A stretch of 64,000 nt of DNA, from the NCBI RefSeq assembly GCF_020497125.1, contig NC_059080.1, forward strand, positions 45,883,563 through 45,947,562, given 5' to 3'. The notes below the pieces were generated by a model, which was not told the DNA's origin, ran no database searches, and saw nothing but the letters and a program-made list of their open reading frames with translations. Position numbers and translations under genes: made by a program. This document shows, piece after piece, positions 34,716 through 46,726 of the stretch. Source of the DNA: Mauremys mutica (taxonomy: Eukaryota; Chordata; Testudines; Geoemydidae). How positions within the stretch are numbered: position 1 is the stretch's first letter; the number at the start of each line of letters is the position of its first letter.

Positions 34716-35761
34716 CAGTGGTGAGCTGGAACTGGTTCGCACCAGTTCATGGGAACCGGTTGTTAAATTTAGAAGCCGGTTTAGAACCGGTTGTTAAAGG
34801 GCTGGGCAAACTCCGGCCCGTGGGACCGTCCTATCCAGCCCGTCTGAGCTCCTGGCTGGGGAGGCTCCCCTGGCCCCTCCCCTGCCTTCCCCCCTCTTGC
34901 AGAGCCTGGCACCAGCACTCTGGACTGCTCCTGGGCAGCTCTGCAGCTCCTGCCACTTTGAGTGGCATGGTAAGGGGGTGCGAGCTTCAGTGGGCTGCGC
35001 GGCATCCATACACGCTGCCCTGAGCAGCATGGTAAGGGGGCTGGGTCAGGGCTGGGAGGAGGGGTAGCGGCAGCGGGGCTCCAGGGGCTATTTAAAGGGC
35101 CAGGGCTCCCACTGCCTCTACTGCCCTGGGCCCTTTAAATAGCTGCTGGAGCCCCGCTGCCGCTACCCCAGGGCTCCGGGGGCTATTTAAAGGGCTGGAG
35201 CAGTAGAAGCAGGGGAGTCCTGGGCCCTTTAAATAGCCCCTGGAGCCCTGGAGTAGCAGCAGCAGCCAGAGCCCCCTGCTACTGCTGCTACCCCAGAGAG
35301 GGAGGGGGAGGGCACTTACTGGTACAGGGCGGGCAAGGGCTGGCTCTGACCCCCCCATCCCCACCCCTTCCGCCCAAGGCCCCACCCTTTCCAGGGGCCA
35401 GAGCTGGCCCCAACCCAGCCACGTACTGGTAAGTCCCTATTTCTACTTTCACCCCTGGGATTACGGTAGTCAGGGGACAGGGAGCAGGGTGAGTTGGGTA
35501 GGGGGTGGGGCTCTGGGGGGCAGTTAGGGTGGGAGGTCTTGGGCTTGTACTCACTGGGCGACACTTAATAACCGGTTCCCTACTGGGTAGGCGGCGGCAC
35601 TTCTGCAGTGGGTTGTTCACTCGCTCCGGGTCTTCGACGGCACTGAAGGACCTGCTGCTGAAGTTCCGCCGAAAACCCAGAGCGAATGAGGACCCGCCAC
35701 CAAAGTGCTGCCGAAGACCTGGTAGGGAACCGGTTGTGAACATTCTAGCAGCTCATCACTG
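34716..35761. mobile_element. Non-autonomous hAT element, 1,046 bp
   Basis: Terminal inverted repeats CAGTGGTGAGCTG and CAGTGATGAGCTG, with the 8-bp duplication ATCACACC at 34,708-34,715 and 35,762-35,769. Inside, four 'ctatttaaaggg' or complementary blocks between 35,086 and 35,240 form a nested palindrome. No transposase is encoded. Confidence 0.88.
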
Positions 35762-35769
35762 ATCACACC

Positions 35770-37698
35770 TCCTTATGGGGAGCAGGGCATGGGCAATCAG
35801 GCCTAATGGATGGCGTCAGGAGGCTGGAACCAGAGTCAGCACCAGGGTAGGGCATAGGAGCAGGGACCTGGAGTGAGGCAGGAACCGGGGACTGGCAGGA
35901 GCCTGGGATAAGGAGGACAGGAATAGGCAGGCATCAGGCAAGTGGGCATAGTCCTTACATAGTAGCAGCCATCAAGGGATTAACTGCTCAGACAATGCCC
36001 TGTGCCTTTTTGCAGTTTAAGTAGTGCATCCCAGCCAATCAGTGGGACTGGACGTCTCCCCCAGTCAGGAGCTGTGTGGGCAGGAGCATCACTGGACCCC
36101 TTCTCCAGTGACTCTGAGATACTGGGTGATGGTCACGGTCTGAGCACTCCTTAGAACCAAAGGGGCTGGGTTTGGAGCCTGCAGCCATGGCTAATAGTCC
36201 ACAACGTATTGCTGGTCTACTGGAACATGCATGCAGCAAATGGGCAAAGCAGAGCTTTGATCTCTGCAGAGGTTTAACCTCCCATGTGGCCATGAAATCA
36301 TTTACAGATTAAAAATAATCCTACAGTGACAGTCATTTCTGACATTTCCCCTTTTGGGGGGGAAAGAGAAACCCGCCTGAGACAGCATCAGTGAAAAGAG
36401 GCTAAGAGCTGCCTGTCCCCAGAACCAGAGGAGATTTACAATTGTCTGTGTGCAAAACCCAGAGCTCTGAGTGCAGCGCAGAGCCTTGGACTCTGGCACA
36501 CAGCCCTGGCTTTTACAAGCATCAGCTGTGATGGAGGTGCAGTAGGGGAAGGGCCCTAGTAGATAAGAAAGGGCCTCATAAACATTCCTGAAACTAGTAA
36601 GTGTGAGAATCCTGCCCTTTCTCCCAAGATAAATCCATAAAACCTAAGGGAATGACATCATGAAAGGGCTCTGCAGGCAGAGAATGTAGTGACAGATGGG
36701 ACTGAGAAAGTGGGCGAGGTCTGAGAAGCTTCAGGTTAGCCAGCTGGCTGCCCAACCCATCCCTTTGCCAATGCAGGGCCTGAGAACAGGCTATTGGAAC
36801 TTACTGGATTCATGGGCTACCAGAACAAGACACAGAACAGTCAGGGACCAAAGCCAAATGAAACAGAAATAATCCACCAACTGCTGGACAAACTAAATTG
36901 TGAGACCAAAGCCCCTTGCTGCTGGGCTTGGAGCATTTCACCCTAGGAACTATCAGCAAAACCAGCTCAGCTGATCTCTGCTGCCTTCATGATGTACAAA
37001 GCAAGAGGTGTCCTCCAGCTAGCCAGATCCCCACTTTCCTGGGTCCAAAGAGCAGCCCTAGCATGTGAGGCCCAGATGCAGATAGCAAGTCAGTGCCTAG
37101 CAGTGTTATAGCTTCATAGATTTTAGGGCAAAAAGCAATCATTCACATAGACTTGGTGCAGACAACATTAATCAGATGGCCAACAATCCCAACTAATTCA
37201 GCACAGCTGGGGCATAGGACTGTAAAAATGACTCATGGCAGTCAATCAGATTGAACTCTGGACTTTCATCAACACCTGTAATTTGCTTGGGTCCTTGGTA
37301 AGCCATGGTGAAGTTGAGGCTATTGTAAAGAAGGCCACGTCTAGGACAGAGTACGTTGTTTTGTGGGTTTAATGTAATAAAGTAATATTCTCTCTGCTAT
37401 ATAGAAACTTCAGAACCATAAATTCGGAATGACGAAGGTTAACTCACTTAAGAAACAAAGTCTGAGTTTTATTGTTGATTTAAAGGGCTTTGCATTTCCA
37501 GTTGAGGTTTGAAACAGCTGACATTACAAGAACACGTGCAGATGTCTCGCAGTCAGCTATGGCAGCCAGGTTTCTTCTGCTGTTCCTCCTAATGCCTCTC
37601 CAGCACACAGGCCCTGATTCAAGAATGGCAATCCTGTGCAGCACGTGCTTGCGTCCCACTGAAGCCAAGGTGTAGGTGTAGGATGGGCTCTCCCTCCC
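35770..37698. other. Unique-looking DNA, no gene recognised
   Basis: No conserved open frame. The segment at 35,780-36,060 ('gcaggaaccggggactggcag' and on to 'cccagccaatcagtgggac') may be a retroelement LTR fragment but lacks defined ends. Confidence 0.4.
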
Positions 37699-37706
37699 CT
37701 GCACTC

Positions 37707-38018
37707 CAGGGCCGCCCAGAGGATTCAGGGGGCCTGGGGTCTTCGGCAGCGGGGGTCCCCCGCCGCCAAATTGCCGCCGAAGACCCGGCACTTCGGCAGC
37801 GCGTCCCGGAGTGGAAGGACTCCCCGCCGCCAAATTGCCGCCAAAGACCAGGAGTGGAAGAAGCTCCGGGGGCCCGGGCCCCGTGAGAGTTTTCCGGGGC
37901 CCCCGGAGCGACTGAAGGACCCTGCTCCAGGGGCCCTGAAAAACTCTCGTGGGGGCCCCTGCGGGGCCCAGGGCCTGGGGCAAATTGCCGCACTTGCCCC
38001 CCCCTCCGGGTGGCCCTG
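37707..38018. mobile_element. Non-autonomous hAT element, 312 bp
   Basis: Ends CAGGGCCGCCCAGAGG and, complemented, CAGGGCCACCCGGAGG. CTGCACTC duplicated at 37,699-37,706 and 38,019-38,026. A shorter relative of the 561-bp element at 31,238. Confidence 0.9.
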
Positions 38019-38229
38019 CTGCACTCACTGTCTGTATAGGAAGGTAGCAGCACAAGGGAAGAGCAATCTACGCAGGGCAGCTATCCAATGTGTCCTGGGT
38101 TCTTTGCTATGCTGAGCACTGAAGGTGTACCCAATCTGCTTACATGGTAGTTAAGGGGTGTAAATAACACAAAAACTACTTCAGACAGGTGGACATGGGC
38201 AGCGGGTATAATAGGCCAAGAGAGGCTAA

Positions 38230-38770
38230 GCCTCCCCATACATCACCGCTGCCCCACCACCAGATACCTGGGCCGTGGTGGCCATGACTGTGCTCCGCTT
38301 CTTCCCCTCTCTACTTCACCCCTTTCCTGAGGCTCCACCACCTGCCGCTGCCTGTTGAATCCCTCCTCACTCCTCTCTTCCATTCCACCCCCCCTCCCTG
38401 CAAGATACCCCCGTATTCCTCCTCTCCTCCACCACCATCCCCCATGAGACCCCCCCACCATCCTGCTACATCCCTCCTCATGGCCCCATCCATGTGGGGG
38501 AGGGGAGTGGCAGAGAGGAGGGATGCAGAAAGTGCTAATAGTGGGGGCCTCATGGGGGAGGGGATGGAGGAGAGGAGGGTTGCAGCAGGTGGTGGGGAGC
38601 CCACAGGGGTGAGGGGAGGAGAGGAGGGACATGGTGAGCGGTTGAGCGGTGGGGAGGGGCCGAGTGGGGAGGGGGCCAAGGAGAGGAGGGAGTGGGGCTT
38701 GGGTGGAATGTGGGTGGGGCCACTGGCAGAAGAGGTGGGACAGAGAGCTAGCCTCCCACAGGGGAAGCTT
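38230..38770. repeat. Pyrimidine-to-purine strand-switch low-complexity block
   Basis: The first half (about 38,230-38,480) is C/T-rich on the plus strand and the second half (about 38,480-38,770) is G/A-rich, with partly complementary blocks such as 'ctcctctcttccattcc' against 'gggaggggatggaggagagg'. It looks like a long imperfect inverted repeat, possibly an old MITE. Termini not found. Confidence 0.5.
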
Positions 38771-40034
38771 CATCCACCGCCAAGGCATGTAGAGTTGTGC
38801 TCAGTGTGAGGGGACTTATTGGCTAAGAATGATGTGATTTGGCATTTCCTGATGTGTGCCCCAGAAATGCCACTTGTATGATAATGTGTTTATCAGATTC
38901 TTTTTAAAAGTAAATAAGACATAACACTCTGGCCCACTCCCTCTCCTTAACATGGAAATCATATTTAAGTGGCTGCTATAAATATGTTGTGTAGAAATTC
39001 CTCGGTCTCAGCTGAGCCTGAATAAACAGACCAAAGATTCCTCCTTCTTTATCAACAAGAAAGTGAAACCAGTCCCAAACTAACCTACAGTGTTGGCTTT
39101 TAGCATCTCAGCAAGTAGTAAAGTTCAGGGTCTCATACGCACGTTCAGTTCTTGTGCAAGACAACTAAAAACATTTCTGAACCATGTTTAGAACCTTAGA
39201 TAAGAAACATAGTAAAAGCATAGCAAAAACCTACATTAATGCAATTTGTACATCTGAATTCACAGCATTATTATTAATTATTAATTAATTATTATTATAG
39301 CATTATTAGAAGCCTCGTCATGTTCCCACTGTAATCAATGGGAGTTTTGGTTTTGGCTACATTGAAAAGCACCAAAGTGAAAACATGTAAAACCATGGAA
39401 TCCCGGGTGTTTGTCCGGCCCCTGCCCCCCAACATGTGTCGCCAAGGATTTGCACAACCCAGTGGAGATAACAGAAAAGATAACAGCTATGTAAAAAGGA
39501 ACAGCTCCTTTGTAATTGTAATTGGCAAATGGTTTGTCACATTGTTGAATGTTGTGTCATTTTTTAAACAAAAGACCCTATTGGAATGCATAAGTCCAAG
39601 GGGGGCTCATCGGACCAGATTTTCAGCTGGTCTACATGGCACAGCCCCAGTGAGTGCAATCAATGGAGCTATGCTCATTTGCACCCGTTTATGATCTGTC
39701 CCATTATTCCGAATCACCCGACACGAGAGAAATTAAAATCTGAGCACCTCATTATCCTCTCACTTATTTCAGTGCAAGCCAGACATAACTCCAGTAAAGT
39801 TAATATAGCCACCCCAGTGCGAGAGGAGAATTGGTCTCTAAATCTTTACTATTGCAACGACAACGGCACCAATCTAAAGTCTATTTGCTTCAGTGGGAGT
39901 CTTTCCATTGACTTCAACTGACTTTGAATCAGGCCCTTAATTTTCAGCATAACATTTCCTGTTCATAAGCTTTATATCCTCCTGCGATGACAGAGCAATG
40001 CATATAACACCTTCGTCACATCAGCTGAGTAACA
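38771..40034. other. AT-rich unique-looking DNA
   Basis: No gene. An ATT-rich microsatellite lies at 39,268-39,308. Segments at 39,600-39,690 and 39,880-39,940 resemble the 'ttgacttcaa' palindromic repeat family. Confidence 0.4.
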
Positions 40035-40042
40035 TGGACAAC

Positions 40043-40210
40043 CAGGGCCACCCAGAGGATTCAGGGGGCCTGGGGAAAAACTATTTCGGGGGCCCCTTCC
40101 ATAAAAAAAGTTGCAATACTATAGAATACTATATTCTCGTGGGGGCCCCTGAGGGGCCCGGGGCCTGAGGCAAATTGCCCCACTTGCCCCCCCACCTCTA
40201 GGTGGCCCTG
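40043..40210. mobile_element. Non-autonomous hAT element, 168 bp
   Basis: Ends CAGGGCCACCCAGAGG and, complemented, CAGGGCCACCTAGAGG. TGGACAAC duplicated at 40,035-40,042 and 40,211-40,218. The shortest member of the family seen at 31,238 and 37,707. Confidence 0.9.
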
Positions 40211-40461
40211 TGGACAACCACAGACAAAGGGAAGTGAGAGGTTGAAGACTGAAGGAAAAGAGTGCTGAACAGGCTGGGTGACTGAGTAGACTTTCCAGAT
40301 GCTGCCCTAAGTACATAAATTTGTGGTGTGCTAGCCATATAATTCTCCCTACCCTTAGCCACTCCACATGCTGCTAGGAGAATCAATGAATTTGCAGGGT
40401 TTAAAACTGATATGTATTCAGAGACATGGCAGGAGCATATTTGCACTCTTGGCTAGATCAG

Positions 40462-40552
40462 AAGGAAGGCTGGTCCAGTGGTTAGGGCTTGGCAAACTCA
40501 GGTTCAGTTCTCTGTTCTGCCACAGACTTCCTATGTGACCTTGGGCAAGTCA
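40462..40552 (+). repeat. MIR-like SINE, left part
   Basis: 'ggtccagtggttagggcttg' then 'tgtgaccttgggcaagtcact' matches the first half of MIR. The second half resumes at about 47,006, after a MITE and the Harbinger element. Confidence 0.75.
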
Positions 40553-40826
40553 CTCTGGGTGCATCTTTACAGACCTCACAACAGTGAGTCACAGAGCCTG
40601 GATCAACTGCCTTCGGCTTGCGCTACAGGGATAAAATTAGCAGTGTAGATGTTCCCACTCAGGCTCCCGCTCCCCTGGCTGGGTTTCAGAGCCAGGGCTC
40701 CAGCCTGAGCCTGAATGCCTACCTGTTATTTTTAGCCCTAGAGCGGAAGCCCCGCGAGCCAGAGCCAGTTGACCAGGGTTCTGAGACTTATTGCTGCGGG
40801 GTCTCTTTTGCAGTATGGATGTACTC
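40553..40826. mobile_element. Palindromic MITE
   Basis: The left edge 'gggtgcatctttacag' faces the right edge 'cagtatggatgtactc'. 'gcagtgtagatgttcccact' near 40,640 and the 'gctccagcctgagcctgaat' segment are typical of a turtle palindromic MITE family. The target duplication was not resolved because the Harbinger element abuts it. Confidence 0.6.
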
Positions 40827-41219
40827 TCAGGCCTGGTCTACACTAGGACTTTAATTCGAATTTAGCAGCATTAATTCGAATTAACCGTGCACCCGTCCAC
40901 ACCAGGAAGCCATTTAATTCGACAGAGAGGGCTCTTTAGTTCAAATTCTGTACTCCTCCCCGACGAGGGGAGTAGCGCTAAATTCGACATGGCTATGTCG
41001 AATTAGGCTAGGTGTGGATGCAAATCGAACTTAGTAGCTCCGGGAGCTATCCCACAGTGCACCACTCTGTTGACGCTCTGGACAGCAGTCTGAGCTTCGA
41101 TGTTCTGACCAGCCACACAGGAAAAGCCCCGGGAAAATTTGAATTCCTTTTCCTGTCTGGACAGTTTGAATCTCATTTCATGGTTGGACATCGGGGCGAG
41201 CTCAGCAGCACCGGCAGCG

Positions 41220-41743
41220 ATGCAGAGCTCTCCAGCAGAGGAGTTCATGTAATCTCTGAATAGAAAGAGGGACCCAGCATAGACTGACCGGGAAGTCTTG
41301 GATCTGATCGGTGTGTGGGGCGAGGAGTCTGTGCTTTCGGAGCTGCGCTCCAAAAAACGGAATGCAAAGACCTACGAGAAGGTCTCCAAAGCCATGAGAG
41401 ACAGAGGATACAGGCGGGATGCAACGCAGTGCCGCGTGAAAATCAAGGACCCCAGACAAGCCTACCAAAAAATCAAAGCGGCAAACGGACGCTACGGAAC
41501 CTGCCACAACTGCCCCACCAGTGACCATGGACTCTGACGATGGGACAGTGTCGACAGACAGTTCCTCGGCGATGTTCACGGACGGGGAAGATGAGGAAGG
41601 GTTTGTGGAGGACGAGGCAGGCGACAGCGCTTACAGCGCTGGTTTCCCCGACAGCCAGGATCTCTTCATCATCGTCACGGAGATCCCCTACCAACCCTCC
41701 CCGGCTGTTAACCCGGACCCTGAATCAGGGGAAGGAGCAGTCG
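41220..41743 (+). pseudogene. Harbinger Myb/SANT-like protein, exon 1
   Basis: Starts at ATG 41,220 but meets two in-frame TAG codons before the domain (near 41,250 and 41,281). The trihelix/Myb-like DNA-binding domain is clear: DLIGVWGEESVLSELRSKKR, then NAKTYEKVSKAMRDRGY and ATQCRVKIK. A frameshift near 41,515 moves the acidic C-terminal part (MFTDGEDEEGFVEDEAGDSA and on to LTEIPYQPS-like text) to another frame. The exon ends at 41,743 before a GTAAGT donor. Such proteins help Harbinger transposase reach the nucleus and bind element ends. Confidence 0.8.
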
Positions 41744-43611
41744 GTAAGTGCTTTAAACATGTAAACTTTTATTCTTAATATAACAGGAAGCTGAAGTATG
41801 TGAAAAGGAGGTCTACATATATGGGGATAGAACAGAAATCCTCCTGGGAGATCTCCACGAAGCTCTCCTGGAGGTAATCGAAAAGCCTCCGCAGGAGGTT
41901 CCTGGGGAGAGCTGCCTTATTGGGTGCTCCGTGGTAGCACACTTTTCCGCGCCAGGCTTTCATGAGCTACTCAGGGAGCATTGCCTCCCCGAGCACGGCT
42001 GCATAGGGCCCTGGTTTGTGCTGGCTTTCACACAGCATGCGCTCTCTATCTCCTTCAGTGACCCTCCTCAGGGTGATCTCGCTCGGCGACTCCTGCATCT
42101 AATAAGGGGAATTACTGTAATGTTACACCTGGTCCAAAGTATTTTTAAAAAATCTCTGGACAGACGGCATAGCAGAGACTCAGCACGCTGCTGCGTGACA
42201 AGCGTAACGGAAAGCCAAAGAATCAAATGGACGCTCATGGAGGGAGGGGGGACTGAGGACGCAAGGTATCCCACAGTTCCTGCAGTCTCCGAAAAGCATT
42301 TGCATTCTTGGCTGATCTCCCAATACCTGTACAGTCAAACACATTGTCCGCGGTGGTTCAGGGCATAGCTCGTCAACACCCCCAGAAGGAAAAGGAAAAA
42401 AAATCATCTCTTGTCTCTTTTAAATGTCACCCTATGTGTACTGAATGCTGCTGGTAGACGCGATGCTGCGGCACTGTACTGTAGCAACCTTCCCCCCCCC
42501 CCCTTATGGGTGGCTGATGGTACAATATGACTGGTATCCGTCATCATCATCATCAGCCTTGCTGTAGATGGTGTAGTGCAATACGACTGGTACCCGTCCT
42601 CTCATCAGCCCATAAGTAGATGGCCTGCTAACCATCTTCATCATAGCAACAAGGGGCTGAGCTCCATCAGCCCCTGCCCTTCATGTGTAAAGAAAAGATT
42701 CTGTACTACCTGGACTGTCATAGCAGCAGGATGCTGTTTTCCTCTCCCACACACTGCTTAATGTCCTGTCTGGACAATCATAGCAGCTGGAGGCTGCCTT
42801 CCCCTTATTTCATTTCAGTTACAAGTCACTGTTTCTTATTCCTGCATTCATCACACAAGTGGGGGGACAATGGTATGGTAGCCCGGGAAGGCTGGGGGAG
42901 GAGGGAAGCAACAGGTGGGGTTGTTGCAGGAGCACCCCCTGTGAATGCCATGCAGCTCATCATTTCTGAATAATCTGACACGGAGTGGCTGTGCTCTCTG
43001 GTTCTCTGAAACACTGGATCTCTACTACACTAGCCCCATATTCTATGCAGGAATTATTCTATTTTTAGATACCATAAAGGAGGGATTAACTCAGGGAGTC
43101 ATTCCCAGTTTTGTCTTTTGCGCCCCCGGCTGATCTCGGCCAGGGGCACCTATGACAGCAGCAGAAGGTATAATGCAATATGACAGGTAACCATCATCAC
43201 CTTGCCAATTTACAATGGCATGGTAGATAGTACAGTATGGCTGATAACCATCTCTGCTGTCATGCAAAAGCAAATGAATGCTGCTGTGTAGCGCTGCTGA
43301 ATCACCTCTGTCCGCGGCATCTAGTACACATACGGTGACAGTGACAAAAGGCAAAACATGCTCCATGGCTGCCACGCTATGGCGTATGCCAGGGCAATCC
43401 AGGGAAAACGGGCTCGAAATGATTGTCTGGCGTTGCTTTCCCGGAGGAAGGAATGACTGACTACATTTACCCAGAACCACCCGTGACAATGAAATTTGCA
43501 CCATCAGGCACTGGGATCTCAACCCAGAAGTGCAAGGGTCGGGGGACACTGCGATGGGGTAGAACAGGGGCAGAGTTTATGCTTTCAGGATTGCCTGCTG
43601 CAGGAGTGCGG
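41744..43611 (+). other. Harbinger intron, left part
   Basis: Non-coding sequence after the 41,744 GT donor. It contains diverged direct repeats of a 'gatggt(a/g)...aatatgactggtatccgt' unit near 42,505-42,600 and 43,150-43,250, a TCA microsatellite at 42,540-42,558 and C-runs near 42,490. Open frames here have no recognisable homologues. Some of it may have been transposase-gene sequence. Confidence 0.5.
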
Positions 43612-44878
43612 ACGAGATGGATTCACCAAGGGCAAGTCATGCCTGACTAACCTAATTGCCTTCTATGACGAGATAACCGACTCTGTGGATGAGGGGAAAG
43701 CAGTGGATGTACTATTTCTGGACTTTAGCAAAGCTTTTGATACAGTCTCCCACAGTATTCTTGCCAGCAAGTTAAAGAAGTATGGGCTGGATGAATGGGG
43801 TAAGGTGGATAGAAAACTGGCTAGATGGTCGGGCTCAACGGGTAGTGATCAATGGTTCCATGTCTAGTTGGCAGCCGGTATCAAGTGGAGTGCCCCAAGG
43901 GTCGGTGCTGGGGCCGGTTTTATTCAATATCTTCATTAACGATCTGGAGGATGGTGTGGACTGCACCCTTAGCAAGTTTGCAGATGACACTAAACTGGGA
44001 GGAGTGGTTGATACGCTGGAGGGTAGGGCTAGGATACAGAGGGACCTAGACAAATTAGAGGATTGGGCCAAAAGAAATATGATGAGGTTCAACAAGGACA
44101 AGTGCAGAGTCCTGCACTTAGGACGGAAGAATCCCATGCACTGCTACAGACTAGGGACCGAATGGCTGGGCAGCTGTTCTGCAGAAAAGGGCATAGGGGT
44201 TACGGTGGACGAAAAGCTGAATATGAGTCAACAGTGTGCCCTTGTTGCCAAGAAGGCTAATGGCATTTTGGGTTGTATAAGTAGGGGCATTTCCAGCAGA
44301 TCGAGGGATGTGATCATTCCCCTCTACTCAGCACTGGTGAGGCCTCATTTGGAGTACTGTGTCCAGTTTTGGGCCCCACACTACAAGAAGGATGTGGATA
44401 AATTGGAGAGAGTCCAGCGGAGGGCAACAAAAATGATTAGGGGGCTGGAGCACATGACTTATGAGGAGAGGCTGAGGGAACTGGGATTGTTTAGTCTGCA
44501 GAAGAGAAGAATGAGGGGGATTTGATAGCTGCTTTCAACTACCTGAAAGGGGGTTCCAAAGAGGATGGATCTAGACTGTTCTCAGTGGTAGAAGATGACA
44601 GAACAAGGAGTAATGGTCTCAAGTTGCAGAGGGGGAGGTTTAGGTTGGACATTAGGAAAAACTTTTTCACTAGTAGGGTGGTGAAGAACTGGAATGGGTT
44701 ACCTAGGGAGGTGGTGGAATCTCCTTCCTTAGAGGTTTTTAAGGTCAGGCTTGACAAAGCCATGGCTGGGATGACTTAGTTGGGTTTGGTCCTGCTTTGA
44801 GCAGGGGGTTGGACTAGATGACCTCCTGAGATCCCTTCCAACCCTGAGATTCTATGATTCTATGATTCTATGAGATAG
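43612..44878 (+). mobile_element. CR1 LINE, 5'-truncated, in Harbinger intron
   Basis: Begins within RT at [20 protein letters not shown] and ends with three 'attctatg' repeats at 44,878. Frames change at about 43,795 (a 2-nt loss before WIENWLDG) and at 44,518 (a 1-nt change after RRMRG). RT FADD and the C-terminal [11 protein letters not shown] are intact. It is the closest match to the 8.7-kb copy and keeps the tyrosine codon where that copy has a stop. Confidence 0.92.
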
Positions 44879-44980
44879 GTGCTGTGCATGGTGTTGTTCA
44901 CAGACACAGACTAGACTGTGTTCATTGTTCGCAAAAATGTATCTTTGCAAGGAATTCACTCCCTTTCTCCCATCACACAG

Positions 44981-45387
44981 CTTCGACTGTCTCCAGACCT
45001 GCCACAGCATCCCCCTCACAGAGGCTGGCAAAGATTAGGGGGCGAAAGAAAAAGACACGGGACGAGATGATCGCTGAAGTTATGGGGTGCTCCCGAGCCG
45101 AGGCGGACCAGCAGAGCCAGTGGAGGGAGACCCTCTCTCTGTACCAGCGCTCACACAACGAACGGGAGGAGAGGTGGCGTGAGGAAGACAAGCAGGCGAC
45201 TCAAACGCTGCTTGGACTAATGAGGGAGCAAACGGACATGCTCCGGCGCCTTGTGGATGTTCTGCAGGACCGCAGCCAGGAGGACAGAGCCCCCCCGCAG
45301 CGTATCTGCAACCGCCCTCCCCCGCCACAAAGTCCCATACCTCCCGTCACCCAAAGTAACCAGAAGGAGTGGCGCCAGGGGCCGTGA
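44981..45387 (+). pseudogene. Harbinger Myb/SANT-like protein, exon 2
   Basis: Follows an acceptor ('ttctcccatcacacag') at 44,980. Joining to the exon ending at 41,743 keeps phase. It encodes a basic patch (KIRGRKKKTRDEM), then a coiled-coil-like charged segment (REERWREEDKQATQTLLGLM, REQTDMLRRLVDVLQDR) and a proline-rich tail, ending at TGA 45,385-45,387. The segment is open; the gene is broken only in exon 1. Confidence 0.78.
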
Positions 45388-46080
45388 AAACTGTCACTGC
45401 ACCCCAGCAGAGTGCTCAAGTACCCAAAAGCTCTCATACCCTAATTTTTGAGAATTCCTTCCCTTCCTGACTCACCCAGGCCCCAATCCCAGTTTAATCC
45501 CCTGACTGTCTGGTTAATTATTAAAAATACTTTGCTGTTAATTACTGTTTCCATCATGCTTTTTTACACAACGCTGTGTTTGAAGGGGTGGGTGGGTGGG
45601 TGGGTGGGGAAGGGGGTAGGGTATTGCATAGGACAGTCACCTTTAGCCGGGTACAGAGACGGGGGCAGGATCAGCAGCAGGTCACACACACAGTGCAGTC
45701 AGTAGGCACCCTGGTCGGTATGGGAGGTGGTTTGCAGGTTCTGTGTGGGTGGGGGGGTACGTGACTTTGTAGCGGGGGAGAGGGGTTACAGATCTCATTC
45801 AACGGTCCCTGTCCTGGACCACAGAGCCACGCAGCAGAGGAATCTGTATCCGTCCTCCCCCGCCGCAAGGTCACATAGCCCCCGCACACAGAGTCCCAAA
45901 AAGGAGGGATGGCAGGCTCCGTTGAAACAACCAGTCCGGCACTGCGGACCGCTCTGGGAGCAGGAGCCTGTCATTCCTCGAGTTTAGAGGCGGTCTTTAC
46001 ATCACTGCACACCCTACCCAGCACAGTCTGCGTCCCAGTTTCAACCCTTTAACGCAAAGTCATCAATAAAGAAACCTTTG
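45388..46080 (+). other. Harbinger 3' region with duplicated exon tail and polyA signal
   Basis: A degenerate second copy of the exon-2 end lies near 45,828-45,915 ('ccgtcctcccccgccgcaag'). A GGGT-repeat runs at 45,585-45,612. AATAAA at 46,065-46,070 is a plausible polyadenylation signal for the Myb-like transcript. Confidence 0.55.
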
Positions 46081-46240
46081 TAAAGTCACAGTGGAACATG
46101 TGTTTTATTTTTAAACGTGTGTTGGAAGTGGGGGAAGCGGGGTGGACAGGGTATGTAACTGCAGATGCTAGTCAACAGTAACTTGGTAAAGAAACAGGGG
46201 CAGGTTCAGCTTCTCTGTAAAGAAACTGAACAGTCACAGG

Positions 46241-46726
46241 TCACGCTGCTCGCTGGTACTTGAAGAGTTCCTTGTCGCTGTGCAAGGCGCCTGCACAGAG
46301 CTTCACGAGCCAGGGCATTAGCGGGTAGGCTGGGTCCCCGAGGATCACTATAGGCATCTGCACATCCCCAAGAGTTATTTTGTGGTCCGGGAAGAAACTA
46401 CCTTCCTGCAGGCGTCTAAACAGACCAGAGTTCCTGAAAACACGCGCGTCATGAACCTTGTCCGGCCACCCGACGTTGATGTTGGTAAAACGTCCCCCAT
46501 GGTCCACCAGTGCTCGCAGCACCATTGAAAAGTAGCCCGATTTCTCAGCAGCTGACTGTGGAAAAGGTGGACGATAAGGTGCGAGGAGTTGACAACGGCC
46601 ATAACTGCAGCGGGCTCCGTGCTCGCAGTGCTGTGGCGCCCGCACTGTCACTGAGCAGAAAAGTGCACGAACAGATTGCCCGCAGGCGCTTTCGGGGAGG
46701 GAGGGAGGGCGTGATTGACGGTTCAA
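46241..46726 (-). pseudogene. Harbinger DDE transposase fragment
   Basis: The middle of a DDE_Tnp_4-type catalytic domain is present: GYFSMVLRALVDHGGRFTNI, then NVGWPDKVHDARVFRNSGLF and VILGDPAYPLMPWLVK. The second acidic position (HDARVF) and the conserved DPAYPL box are retained. The segment with the first catalytic Asp and the later part with the Glu are missing. Residues before SAAEKSGYF are probably not native; an acceptor-like 'ttccacag' precedes them. It cleaves and joins element ends in active relatives. Confidence 0.78.

Noticed and set aside
41931..42368. A 145-residue frame in the Harbinger intron
   Set aside because: It lies after the splice donor and resembles no transposase or known protein.
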